64,000 nucleotides of DNA. Origin: Bin5 sp965200685. Lineage in GTDB: Bacteria; Chloroflexota; Anaerolineae; Caldilineales; Caldilineaceae. Positions 36,821-48,028 of this stretch are shown piece after piece; the first letter of the stretch is position 1; each line of letters begins with the position of its first letter. The notes below the pieces were generated by a model, which did not search any database, was not told the DNA's origin, and saw only the letters and a program-made list of their open reading frames with translations. Location: assembly GCA_965200685.1 (NCBI GenBank), contig OZ241379.1, forward strand, positions 3,782,001-3,846,000, read 5' to 3'. Position numbers and translations under genes: made by a program.

Positions 36821-37450
36821 ATGTCGAAACATCGCGTCCCCGCAGAGGCAACGGAACGCTTCGAATGGCTGCTAAAAGTGACCGACCTGAAGCAGTTCGC
36901 CTACTGCCCTCGTATCGCTTATTATCAATATTGTTTGCCGGGAGTGCGCCCCACTACATACAAAATGGAGGCCGGCATCCGTGCCCAAGATCGGGTGGAA
37001 GATCTAGAACACCGTCGCTCTCTGCGGGCGTATGGATTGACGGAAGGTAAGCGGCATTTCAATATTTCTGTGGCCTCAGAACGGCTTGGTGTGAGTGGAC
37101 AGATCGACTTGGTGATTGAATATACCGACAGCAGTGAAAAGAAATTGATTCCGGTGGACTTCAAACTGAGTCGACGTAAGCCGGGGAGACACTTCAAATT
37201 GCAGTTGGCCTGCTATGCGATGCTGTTGGAGGAGACTTGGCAGATGCCGGTGACTGAGGGATTTCTCTATTTGATTCCGACGCGGCAGGCTGTGCAGGTA
37301 CCCATCACCACTCGTATGCGGCGAGATGTCTGCCGCCAGTTAGCCGAAATTCGTACATCGATCGTGACGGAACGGATGCCGACCCCAACCAAGCGCCGCG
37401 GGTGCTGCGTAGACTGTGAGTTTCGCCGCTTTTGCAATGATGTATTATGA
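36821..37450 (+). CDS. cas4: Cas4 PAM-processing nuclease
   Basis: A 209-residue RecB-like nuclease with an iron-sulfur cluster that trims pre-spacers to the right PAM and orientation. Four cysteines for the cluster are visible: one in QFAYCPRIAYY and three in RGCCVDCEFRRFC near the C-terminus. The nuclease core has GQIDLVIEY and PVDFKLSRRKPGRHFKLQLACYAMLL, with the catalytic Asp and Lys. It ends at the leader. An overlapping ATG frame at 37447 that runs into the first repeat is not believed to be a gene. Confidence 0.93.
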   Translation: MSKHRVPAEATERFEWLLKVTDLKQFAYCPRIAYYQYCLPGVRPTTYKMEAGIRAQDRVEDLEHRRSLRAYGLTEGKRHFNISVASERLGVSGQIDLVIEYTDSSEKKLIPVDFKLSRRKPGRHFKLQLACYAMLLEETWQMPVTEGFLYLIPTRQAVQVPITTRMRRDVCRQLAEIRTSIVTERMPTPTKRRGCCVDCEFRRFCNDVL

Positions 37451-37736
37451 TGGTGAATATCGTATTGTCTCGCAAATTGCCCGAAAATGGAGCAGTTCGT
37501 TCGGAGATTCTCGCTGTTGCGAGAATACTGAAAGTGAAAGATAGGAGAGAAATTTCCCCAAACTGCTTTCGCAAATTGAGGGGGATTCTGTGCAGTTCAA
37601 GAATTGCGAAGACCTTCGGGTCGGACCATTCCTCAACCATCTTAACAGAGAAAATTGAAAGGAATAAACATCTCACAGAAGCACTAAAAAGGCCGTCAGG
37701 TCATTTATGGTATAAAATGCAGATTAAGCGGATGCA
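37451..37736 (+). promoter_or_regulatory. CRISPR leader
   Basis: 286 bp between cas4 and the first repeat, oriented with the array. It holds two related blocks about 100 bp apart, each with TCGCAAATTG and GCAGTTC (37470-37498 and 37569-37598), and a perfect 8-bp hairpin ATTCTCGC-TGTT-GCGAGAAT (37507-37526). A TATAAAAT box (37711-37718) lies 18 bp before the first repeat and is the probable array promoter -10; no convincing -35 was found. Confidence 0.75.
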
Positions 37737-40700
37737 GACCATCAAAACGACTCGACAGAGCGAGTACTGAAACAAGGATGCCACTATAGTGCCGGGCCGA
37801 AGGGACGGCAGACCATCAAAACGACTCGACAGAGCGAGTACTGAAACATTGAAGGCGGGGCCCCGACCGCAAGGGTAGAGGTAGACCATCAAAACGACTC
37901 GACAGAGCGAGTACTGAAACCAGGAAAAGGAATCGGAACTATGAAGCAAGTAAACGACCATCAAAACGACTCGACAGAGCGAGTACTGAAACATGCTGCC
38001 GACGGACAGATAGCATGGGACGTGCATGACCATCAAAACGACTCGACAGAGCGAGTACTGAAACTTGTCGATGAGCAGGGTCAGGCTGGCTCTACTGATT
38101 TGACCATCAAAACGACTCGACAGAGCGAGTACTGAAACACAAAATGACATGGTGGGTATCGCCCACCCACGGACGACCATCAAAACGACTCGACAGAGCG
38201 AGTACTGAAACCCTGCACCCGGTGAACCCCCCCCCTGCACCCGGTGAGACCATCAAAACGACTCGACAGAGCGAGTACTGAAACTTCGCTTCTAGATTCA
38301 GTTCAGTAACGCCCGCATTGACCATCAAAACGACTCGACAGAGCGAGTACTGAAACACACGCGGCGGGCTGTGCTTGCTGACCTAGACTGTGAGACCATC
38401 AAAACGACTCGACAGAGCGAGTACTGAAACATCACCACTACGCCCACAGCGCAATCGAAGTTGCGAGACCATCAAAACGACTCGACAGAGCGAGTACTGA
38501 AACGTTGAGTAGGATTCTCAAGGCGCGGTGGCTGGTAGGACCATCAAAACGACTCGACAGAGCGAGTACTGAAACGATCTCAACATCTTCAATCTCTGCA
38601 TTAAGCCATGTCGACCATCAAAACGACTCGACAGAGCGAGTACTGAAACATGAGGGATTGGCAGAAGACGCGGTTGGGGGGGGAGACCATCAAAACGACT
38701 CGACAGAGCGAGTACTGAAACGATAAGGCAAGGGATAGGACGATGCCCTGCAGCAACGACCATCAAAACGACTCGACAGAGCGAGTACTGAAACACAGCC
38801 CTCCAGATTTCACGCGCAGAAACGAAAGAAGGACCATCAAAACGACTCGACAGAGCGAGTACTGAAACGCTGGCCCATCACCAACAATGGGAGCAATCAT
38901 GAATGACCATCAAAACGACTCGACAGAGCGAGTACTGAAACCGTGTTGGTTAGTAGTGCAGGTCGATCCATTCGATGACCATCAAAACGACTCGACAGAG
39001 CGAGTACTGAAACTATCAGCCAGCGACCAGCCTTCCTGTGTCCGCCCAGGACCATCAAAACGACTCGACAGAGCGAGTACTGAAACTTAAGCTCCAAACT
39101 GGCAATAATGCCACTTTCGGCAGGACCATCAAAACGACTCGACAGAGCGAGTACTGAAACCAGCTCTACTGGAATGGGGCCCGTCAGTTTGTTGCGACCA
39201 TCAAAACGACTCGACAGAGCGAGTACTGAAACACTATCTCTGTCTTCACCGGCTGGCGAGTGAGTAGGACCATCAAAACGACTCGACAGAGCGAGTACTG
39301 AAACGGTATGACTAAACTGCTGGGCAATCCGCAACCATCCGACCATCAAAACGACTCGACAGAGCGAGTACTGAAACGTAGTCTTGCGACTATCGTAGGT
39401 ATGGAAACACATGACCATCAAAACGACTCGACAGAGCGAGTACTGAAACAGAATATCCCATACTCGTTCTCGATACGCCTCACTGACCATCAAAACGACT
39501 CGACAGAGCGAGTACTGAAACAGTCTGGCAAGAGGCTGTGCCAGTGGAGCATGCGGCGGGACCATCAAAACGACTCGACAGAGCGAGTACTGAAACAATC
39601 ACGATGATTACTTGCTGCTGTGGCAGTACAGGACCATCAAAACGACTCGACAGAGCGAGTACTGAAACATACCTGGTAGCACGACAATCATTTCCTCCTC
39701 CAGCGACCATCAAAACGACTCGACAGAGCGAGTACTGAAACCGTGAGTTCGCCTAGTGCTTCTGGGATTTCGCCTGTGACCATCAAAACGACTCGACAGA
39801 GCGAGTACTGAAACTGTACGACCATGCTATCTCTGATGGTATCGTTGCGACCATCAAAACGACTCGACAGAGCGAGTACTGAAACCACAACGGCGCGCAG
39901 AACGACGGCCAGTTTCAAATGACCATCAAAACGACTCGACAGAGCGAGTACTGAAACCAGATGACATTCTACTGCGCCTAACCAGCAGCCAAGACCATCA
40001 AAACGACTCGACAGAGCGAGTACTGAAACAGTCCAGTCGGTATGTCGCAGGTACGGGGAATATCGACCATCAAAACGACTCGACAGAGCGAGTACTGAAA
40101 CTCCAGGTGAAGCAACCAGCATAACCAACCAGGGGCCGACCATCAAAACGACTCGACAGAGCGAGTACTGAAACGCCCATCACGGATTGTAATGCCATCG
40201 AACTCTTCAGACCATCAAAACGACTCGACAGAGCGAGTACTGAAACAAGATTAAGGGCGCGCCTAGATAAAACAGCAGTTTAGACCATCAAAACGACTCG
40301 ACAGAGCGAGTACTGAAACTGGCACCGGCATACATGCTACGTCGAGCCATTCGGGACCATCAAAACGACTCGACAGAGCGAGTACTGAAACATAAGTCCT
40401 GCAGCCTCTTTGGAAATCTCCAGAAGCGACCATCAAAACGACTCGACAGAGCGAGTACTGAAACGGCGTTACTAGGTAGAGGCAGCGTTACTAGGTAGAG
40501 GACCATCAAAACGACTCGACAGAGCGAGTACTGAAACGTGTATCCCAGGCAATGGACTGCAGAAGGCAAGAAGACCATCAAAACGACTCGACAGAGCGAG
40601 TACTGAAACCCCAATTCTACCCCTTGAGTAGTCGGCTGCGCTCTCCGACCATCAAAACGACTCGACAGAGCGAGTACTGAAACGTCCGCAATATAGTGAT

Positions 40701-43700
40701 TGGCGGATCTCTGCTGTGGACCATCAAAACGACTCGACAGAGCGAGTACTGAAACTGGCGAGATACTCTCGAAGACACGGTTATTGGCTGCGACCATCAA
40801 AACGACTCGACAGAGCGAGTACTGAAACCCGCAATCGGGGACAGGCGGTGCGTATGAGATGAGTGACCATCAAAACGACTCGACAGAGCGAGTACTGAAA
40901 CGAAAACGCTTGACTGGCAAAATCGGACAATCAAGTGACCATCAAAACGACTCGACAGAGCGAGTACTGAAACGATAGATATCGCGAACAGGCAGCGAGA
41001 GATCTTGATGACCATCAAAACGACTCGACAGAGCGAGTACTGAAACAAACAAGGCACACATGTCACCATTCTACAATCAATGGACCATCAAAACGACTCG
41101 ACAGAGCGAGTACTGAAACACAATTACAATAGGCAATACGTCGGCTAATCCGTGACCATCAAAACGACTCGACAGAGCGAGTACTGAAACAGATTCCATG
41201 TGCGGTTATCCGTATCAGTAGAAGGGACCATCAAAACGACTCGACAGAGCGAGTACTGAAACTGTCCAGCGTTCCCCCTGGCGCAGGTGCTTCCGTGCGA
41301 CCATCAAAACGACTCGACAGAGCGAGTACTGAAACAGTTTCTCATTACTACCTTGCACAGTAAGCACGCCAGACCATCAAAACGACTCGACAGAGCGAGT
41401 ACTGAAACTGAAAGTAGCGACAGGGGCGGAACGTGGGGCTTACTGACCATCAAAACGACTCGACAGAGCGAGTACTGAAACTGTATGAGAACATCATGTG
41501 GCGTAAGGTAGACGAGGGGACCATCAAAACGACTCGACAGAGCGAGTACTGAAACCTATCACCACACCCAGACACAAGACAAACATGGGGCGACCATCAA
41601 AACGACTCGACAGAGCGAGTACTGAAACTATTAAGTGGAGCGTCTGCCTTTGGACTTGCTGAGGACCATCAAAACGACTCGACAGAGCGAGTACTGAAAC
41701 AACTGACTGCCAGTTGAATACAGGGCAAGTATCTCGACCATCAAAACGACTCGACAGAGCGAGTACTGAAACTTTCAAACTCTGCCCTAGACGGCGGGGT
41801 CGCCTCGACCATCAAAACGACTCGACAGAGCGAGTACTGAAACCCGAAAGAAGCCTGGTCGTCGGCTGTGCTGGCTGGGACCATCAAAACGACTCGACAG
41901 AGCGAGTACTGAAAGACTTGCTCAGACACACGCCGTATGCTGAGGCTGAATAGACCATCAAAACGACTCGACAGAGCGAGTACTGAAAGGGTTGGCCCGT
42001 TTCGTGGCGCGTGGGAATCACATTCGACCATCAAAACGACTCGACAGAGCGAGTACTGAAAGCGCATGGGGGACAGAATCCTCTATCACAACAGCTAGAC
42101 CATCAAAACGACTCGACAGAGCGAGTACTGAAAGATTCCTTCGCCGGTCATACGCCTCAACTCCGCCAGGACCATCAAAACGACTCGACAGAGCGAGTAC
42201 TGAAAGTTTTTGGGCTTGTCAGGCGGGGTGATCACCGCCGCGACCATCAAAACGACTCGACAGAGCGAGTACTGAAAGAGCAGCCAACCATAGGCGACCT
42301 GGTGGCTACTATGGGACCATCAAAACGACTCGACAGAGCGAGTACTGAAAGTAGCGAGTCGTGCGCTTGCTCTTCTAGTAGCTAACGGACCATCAAAACG
42401 ACTCGACAGAGCGAGTACTGAAAGGAATAGCCCTGCAGCTGGCGAATGGGATTGTTCAGGACCATCAAAACGACTCGACAGAGCGAGTACTGAAAGCAGT
42501 TGCCCGCGTGCCAGTCGCTGGACTCTCCTTGCGACCATCAAAACGACTCGACAGAGCGAGTACTGAAAGATGTTTCGTGGTACTCGACAATATCCGATGA
42601 CACATGACCATCAAAACGACTCGACAGAGCGAGTACTGAAAGGTAATTGGCCAGTAATTGGCCATCAAACAACCATCAAGACCATCAAAACGACTCGACA
42701 GAGCGAGTACTGAAAGTGTCGCTTGGCCGGCCTTTTCGTGTTTGGCTGCTGTGACCATCAAAACGACTCGACAGAGCGAGTACTGAAACGCAAGGCCGGC
42801 CAGTGGTTCGAGAGAGAGGCGGAAGACCATCAAAACGACTCGACAGAGCGAGTACTGAAACCCTCAAGAGAGAACCGCAGCCCATCTCTGGCAATGGACC
42901 ATCAAAACGACTCGACAGAGCGAGTACTGAAACGCTATGGTTTCCTCAGTGGCAGTAAGCGCGTTGCCAAGACCATCAAAACGACTCGACAGAGCGAGTA
43001 CTGAAACTCAATCCTCGAGGCGACGACGGGGTTGGCGAGATGCGACCATCAAAACGACTCGACAGAGCGAGTACTGAAACAGAAGCACATGGCCACTGGC
43101 AATCGCACTGGCTCCGAGACCATCAAAACGACTCGACAGAGCGAGTACTGAAACCAAGACTCGACTTTTTTTTTAGCACTCTCCCCCGTGACCATCAAAA
43201 CGACTCGACAGAGCGAGTACTGAAACAGTTGGCTGCTTCTTGGTCGGTATACGATTCCCTCGACCATCAAAACGACTCGACAGAGCGAGTACTGAAACGG
43301 CACACCTGCTTTAACCGCCTTCACAGCCTCTTTGTGACCATCAAAACGACTCGACAGAGCGAGTACTGAAACAAACACAGCCAAAATATCCGTCCAAGCA
43401 GTGGTAATGACCATCAAAACGACTCGACAGAGCGAGTACTGAAACACGGGACAGCGGCTCAAATTCCGTTTCCTTGATGGCGACCATCAAAACGACTCGA
43501 CAGAGCGAGTACTGAAACAGGTACAGGCCTTGATTTTGGATTGGGCAGAGACGACCATCAAAACGACTCGACAGAGCGAGTACTGAAACACTATAATCGG
43601 CGTCCACGTTACCAGAGACAATAAAAGACCATCAAAACGACTCGACAGAGCGAGTACTGAAACAATCGAAGACCTCTACAATCACAGTACACTCTCTTTG

Positions 43701-45185
43701 ACCATCAAAACGACTCGACAGAGCGAGTACTGAAACTATATCTGAACACCTCTTGATATCAACGCTATTAGCGACCATCAAAACGACTCGACAGAGCGAG
43801 TACTGAAACTCTCAATAGCAGAGTACACGGCTGCTAATAGCATTGGACCATCAAAACGACTCGACAGAGCGAGTACTGAAACATCACCCCCAACATCAGG
43901 TAGTTTTTTGCATCCCATGACCATCAAAACGACTCGACAGAGCGAGTACTGAAACCTCGGTTATGACATCCCCAAAGCCGATCTCAATGAGACCATCAAA
44001 ACGACTCGACAGAGCGAGTACTGAAACCCGTACAATGTGGGCATTGAGTACGCAGAGCATGAGACCATCAAAACGACTCGACAGAGCGAGTACTGAAACT
44101 TCGTGTGAAAAAAGACCCCCGGCGATTAGCCGGGACCATCAAAACGACTCGACAGAGCGAGTACTGAAACAGAAGCGACTGCAACTGCCCGTCTTCATTT
44201 CTCTGCGACCATCAAAACGACTCGACAGAGCGAGTACTGAAACAGGAAGAAGCGACCGGTTGCGCTGCTGGTGTCCAGGACCATCAAAACGACTCGACAG
44301 AGCGAGTACTGAAACGCTAGGAGTTACAGGAGAAGCGCATGAGCGGAAAAGACCATCAAAACGACTCGACAGAGCGAGTACTGAAACAGAGGTTAAGGGC
44401 TGCTCACACAATTACAGGAGGAGACCATCAAAACGACTCGACAGAGCGAGTACTGAAACACCAGACCCATGGACAGCGAAACAGCAACTAACCACGACCA
44501 TCAAAACGACTCGACAGAGCGAGTACTGAAACTTGTGATTGATTAGCCTAAACGCCAGTTTAGCACGACCATCAAAACGACTCGACAGAGCGAGTACTGA
44601 AACAAAGAAGGACTCAACGCAAAACCTGCGGTAGGTACAGACCATCAAAACGACTCGACAGAGCGAGTACTGAAACTTATTATCGCCACGCGTGCCGGCT
44701 CTAAAAGTGAGGACCATCAAAACGACTCGACAGAGCGAGTACTGAAACGCGGTCATGGCATTGCCGATCTCGCCATCCACGTACGCGACCATCAAAACGA
44801 CTCGACAGAGCGAGTACTGAAACGCACATCAGAGACTGTCAGCATTGATTTTCCTTTTCGACCATCAAAACGACTCGACAGAGCGAGTACTGAAAGCATG
44901 TTTTTATCCGTCAGCGTTTACCTCCTCCCACGACCATCAAAACGACTCGACAGAGCGAGTACTGAAAGCAGATCGGTGATTTTCGGGGTGATCCTTGTTG
45001 AATTGACCATCAAAACGACTCGACAGAGCGAGTACTGAAAGTGGCATCCAGTCCGAAAGTAACGGCATTCGCACCAGGACCATCAAAACGACTCGACAGA
45101 GCGAGTACTGAAAGGGCGTGGTAGGCGTAACCAACATAGTGGCGGCATGACCATCAAAACGACTCGACAGAGCGAGTACTGAAAG
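37737..45185 (+). CRISPR. CRISPR array, 103 repeats of 37 bp
   Basis: By hand count there are 103 repeats and 102 spacers of 34-39 bp. The repeat begins GACCATCAAAACG and ends CGAGTACTGAAAC. Repeat bases 14-18 (ACTCG) pair with 25-29 (CGAGT) across a 6-base loop, so a Cas6 cut at the stem foot leaves the 8-base handle ACTGAAAC. The only recurrent variation is the last base: C in repeats 1-57, G in 58-69 (41879-42716), C in 70-98, G in 99-103 (44860-45185). The leader is at the cas4 side, so the lowest coordinates hold the newest spacers. Frames crossing the array are artefacts of the repeats. Confidence 0.98.
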
Positions 45186-45294
45186 CCTGTTTTTTTATTT
45201 TGTATAAAAAAGGAAATTATACATAATAAAAACTAAATCGCTTTAGTACCCATGTTCAGCAGAACTTTTCGCGCGTTTTGCACATATTTCCCCC

Positions 45295-45327
45295 GTGAAA
45301 CAATGGAAGCACGCGCCATTGTTTCAC
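45295..45327. terminator. 12-bp-stem hairpin at rhaB end
   Basis: GTGAAACAATGG and CCATTGTTTCAC form a perfect 12-bp inverted repeat with a 9-base loop overlapping the rhaB stop. There is no T-tract on the rhaB strand. It may separate the rha operon from array transcription. Confidence 0.55.
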
Positions 45328-46748
45328 ACCTGGAGTACCGGCATCTTCACGCTATGCCATTCACCCTGCGGCTCAAATCTCTCCAATCTGTAGCTGTTGG
45401 CAACGAGTTGACGCCCTTCTTTGAGATGCGCCAATTCGCCTAAACTGATCAGCTGGACCAGCGCATTGCCAATGACCGTGGCTTCGGTCGGCCCAGCCAA
45501 CACGGGAATGCCAGTAGCATCAGCCGTGAGCTGATTGAGCAGCCGGTTGCGAGCACCACCACCGACCACATGGATGACTTCGATTGTTCGACCGGTCAGT
45601 GCCTGCAGATCCAAGAGTACATCCCGGTAGGCTAGGGCTAGGCTCTCAAAGACACAGCGGGCAATCGCGGCATCGGTTTGCGGCAGCAGCTGACCGCTCC
45701 GCTGGCAGAAATCCCGAATATGAGCCGGGTGGTCCCCAGGAGGCAAAAAGCGATCATCGTTCGGATCCACAATGGACTGTAAAGCTTTTGCAGATTCAGC
45801 CAGAACCACCAACTCCGCATAAGAGTAGGCCCGCCCAGCCTTTTGCCAAGTGGCCCGGCACTGCTGCAACAGCCACAACCCCATCACATTTTTCAGCAGC
45901 CGGAACGTGCCGTAGACTCCGCCCTCATTGCTGGCATTGATTGTGAGTGCTGCCTGGTTGACCACCGGCCCCATGACCTCTAAACCGACTAGGCTCCATG
46001 TGCCGCTGCTGATATAGGCAAAATTCTCCGTCTCTGTGGGCACACCCGCCACCGCGCTACCCGTATCATGGCAGGCCGGCGCAAGCACGGGGATAGCGTT
46101 GAATGTGCCGAGATGGGTCCCCGGCTGCACGACTTCCGGGAAGATGTGGGTAGGGATGCCGAGGGTGTCAAGCATCTCCGTGGCCCAATAGCCGCTGTAG
46201 GGGTTGAGCATCTGTGTGGTTGTGGCGTTGCTGAACTCGCAGACCTGTGTACCAGTCAACCAGAAGTTGAGCAGATCTGGCACAGTCAGAAATCGCTCAG
46301 CGATCTGCAAGTGGGGCGACCCAACAAGGCTCATCATCTGATAGAGCGTATTGATCGCCATGAACTGAATGCCGGTCTGGGCAAAAACGTCTGCTTTAGC
46401 AACCCGCTCAAAGACAGCATCCATCATGCCTTCCGTGCGCTGGTCCCGATAGCAGACTGGATTGCCGATCAGGTTGCCGTTGCGGTCCAACAAGCCGAAA
46501 TCCACGCCCCAAGTGTCCACTGCCAGGCTGGCCGGGCGGCCCCTGCTGCGCCCAATGCCTACCTGCACCTCCCGCCAGAGACCGAGAATATCCCAGTGTA
46601 AGCTGCCGTTGACCAACAGCGCGTGATTGCTGAAGCGGTACACTTCTTCCAGTTGCAGTCTAGAGCCATCGAAATGTACAGCCATGACTCGGCCGGATTC
46701 AGCACCGAGATCAATAGCGAGGACCGTCGCGCTTTTCTTTGTCATCAT
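45324..46748 (-). CDS. rhaB: Rhamnulokinase
   Basis: A 474-residue sugar kinase of the FGGY family that phosphorylates L-rhamnulose. The phosphate-1 loop is LAIDLGAESGRVMAVHFDG; next come LAVDTWGVDFGLLD and the adenosine motif VVGGGARNRLLNQLTADATGIPV. CYRDQRTEGM is typical of rhamnulokinases. Its start overlaps the rhaA stop by four bases. With rhaA it forms the first two steps of rhamnose breakdown; no aldolase gene is seen nearby. Confidence 0.93.
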   Translation of the reverse strand: MMTKKSATVLAIDLGAESGRVMAVHFDGSRLQLEEVYRFSNHALLVNGSLHWDILGLWREVQVGIGRSRGRPASLAVDTWGVDFGLLDRNGNLIGNPVCYRDQRTEGMMDAVFERVAKADVFAQTGIQFMAINTLYQMMSLVGSPHLQIAERFLTVPDLLNFWLTGTQVCEFSNATTTQMLNPYSGYWATEMLDTLGIPTHIFPEVVQPGTHLGTFNAIPVLAPACHDTGSAVAGVPTETENFAYISSGTWSLVGLEVMGPVVNQAALTINASNEGGVYGTFRLLKNVMGLWLLQQCRATWQKAGRAYSYAELVVLAESAKALQSIVDPNDDRFLPPGDHPAHIRDFCQRSGQLLPQTDAAIARCVFESLALAYRDVLLDLQALTGRTIEVIHVVGGGARNRLLNQLTADATGIPVLAGPTEATVIGNALVQLISLGELAHLKEGRQLVANSYRLERFEPQGEWHSVKMPVLQV

Positions 46749-48028
46749 AGCCCCCGTTTCAACAGTACATCCTTTTCATACCGCTGAATCTTCTCCAAGA
46801 ACGCCATCCCCAAGGGCACATCCTGCTGTAGGCAGTAGTAGTCCCAGACCGCTGTAGAGGGCAGCACCTTTAGCTCCTCCAGGAGGGCCAGGCGGGTGGT
46901 GTAATCGGCCTTACGGTCGAGCTCTTGCAGGGCCGCGCTCGGCTCTAATAGGGCCAGCAGCAGTGCCCGTAATGTGTTGCGAGTGCCGATCGCCCATGCT
47001 GCCACCCGGTTGATACTGGCATCAAAGAAATCAAGGCCGATGTGTACCCGATCCAGATAGTCGCCGCGCACGATTTCCTGCATGATCGCTTGGAGTTCAT
47101 CACTGAAGGTGACCACATGGTCGCTGTCCCAACGCACGCCCCGGCTCACATGGAGCAGCAGCTGCGGCACGAAGAGGAGACAGGCAGAGATTTTGTCGGA
47201 GATCACCTCCGTGGGGTGAAAGTGACCGGCATCAAGGCAGAGCACTTGCCCGTTCTGGGCAGCATAGCCCAGATAAAACTCATGGGAACCGACCACATAA
47301 CTTTCGGAACCAAGGCCGAATAACTTGCACTCAATGGCGTCCAGGTTGTATTGAGGATCGATCTTCTTGGCGAATATCTGGTCCAACGCATCTTTGAGTA
47401 ACTGGCGCGGCATTGAGCGGTCGGTCGGCGTGTCCTTGAAACCGTCGGGAATCCAGATATTCGTCACGGCCGGCGTGCCCAATTCCCGACCAAAGAAGCC
47501 GCCGATCTCCCGACAAGCAATGCAGTGTTGAATCCAGAACTGACGGATGTCGTTGTCATAGGAAGCCAAGGTGAAACCATCGTCGGCCAGGGGATGGGAG
47601 AAAAGGGTCGGGTTGAAATCAATGCCGTGTTTGTTCTCCTTGGCCCAGTCTACCCAACTCTGAAAGTGTCGCGGCTCAATCTCATTGCGAGCCGGGTTTG
47701 TATCCGTATCCAGATAGCTGGCATGCAGATTCAGCCGGTGGTTGCCGGGGATAACACTGTATGCCATATCCAAGTCGCTCCGCAGTTCATCTACACTCCG
47801 GGCACGGCCCGGATAGTTCCCCGTAGCCAGTATGCCACCGCTCAGGCCCCGCCCCGGGTCCTCAAAGCCGAGGACATCGTCACCTTGCCAGCAGTGGAGG
47901 CTGATGGGAACAGTGCGTAAGATCCCCAGAGCCTGCTCGGTATCCACGCCTATGGCCGCGTAGCGTTCTTTGGCCAGCGCGTAGGCATTTTGGATCTGTT
48001 TGTTTGACACAGAAAATTTTGTCCTCAT
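46745..48028 (-). CDS. rhaA: L-rhamnose isomerase
   Basis: A 427-residue isomerase converting L-rhamnose to L-rhamnulose. The length and the sequences SLHCWQGDDVLGFED, NLHASYLD and VGSHEFYLGYAAQNGQVLCLDAGHFHPTE (metal-binding Asp and His) identify the RhaA family rather than the RhaI type. The start ATG lies in the first copy of a 39-bp tandem duplication; the second copy contains the dnaE stop. Codons 2-8 coincide with a 19/20 match to a motif found upstream of other genes in the window, suggesting control at the rhaA start. Confidence 0.93.
   Translation of the reverse strand: MRTKFSVSNKQIQNAYALAKERYAAIGVDTEQALGILRTVPISLHCWQGDDVLGFEDPGRGLSGGILATGNYPGRARSVDELRSDLDMAYSVIPGNHRLNLHASYLDTDTNPARNEIEPRHFQSWVDWAKENKHGIDFNPTLFSHPLADDGFTLASYDNDIRQFWIQHCIACREIGGFFGRELGTPAVTNIWIPDGFKDTPTDRSMPRQLLKDALDQIFAKKIDPQYNLDAIECKLFGLGSESYVVGSHEFYLGYAAQNGQVLCLDAGHFHPTEVISDKISACLLFVPQLLLHVSRGVRWDSDHVVTFSDELQAIMQEIVRGDYLDRVHIGLDFFDASINRVAAWAIGTRNTLRALLLALLEPSAALQELDRKADYTTRLALLEELKVLPSTAVWDYYCLQQDVPLGMAFLEKIQRYEKDVLLKRGL
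48004..48023 (-). promoter_or_regulatory. Candidate operator, copy 1 (at rhaA start)
   Basis: On the minus strand it reads GACAAAATTTTCTGTGTCAA, differing at one base from the copy at 60868-60887. It overlaps rhaA codons 2-8. Possible binding site for a catabolic regulator; unproven. Confidence 0.4.

Noticed and set aside
37447..37770. ATG frame overlapping the cas4 stop and running into the first repeat
   Set aside because: It covers the leader and ends inside the array; composition is not coding-like.
37701..45137. Long open frames through the CRISPR array on both strands (recurring FQYSLCRVVLMV, VSVLALSSRFDG, DHQNDSTERVLK)
   Set aside because: They are translations of the stop-free 37-bp repeat and vary only with spacers; no ribosome binding sites or domain content.
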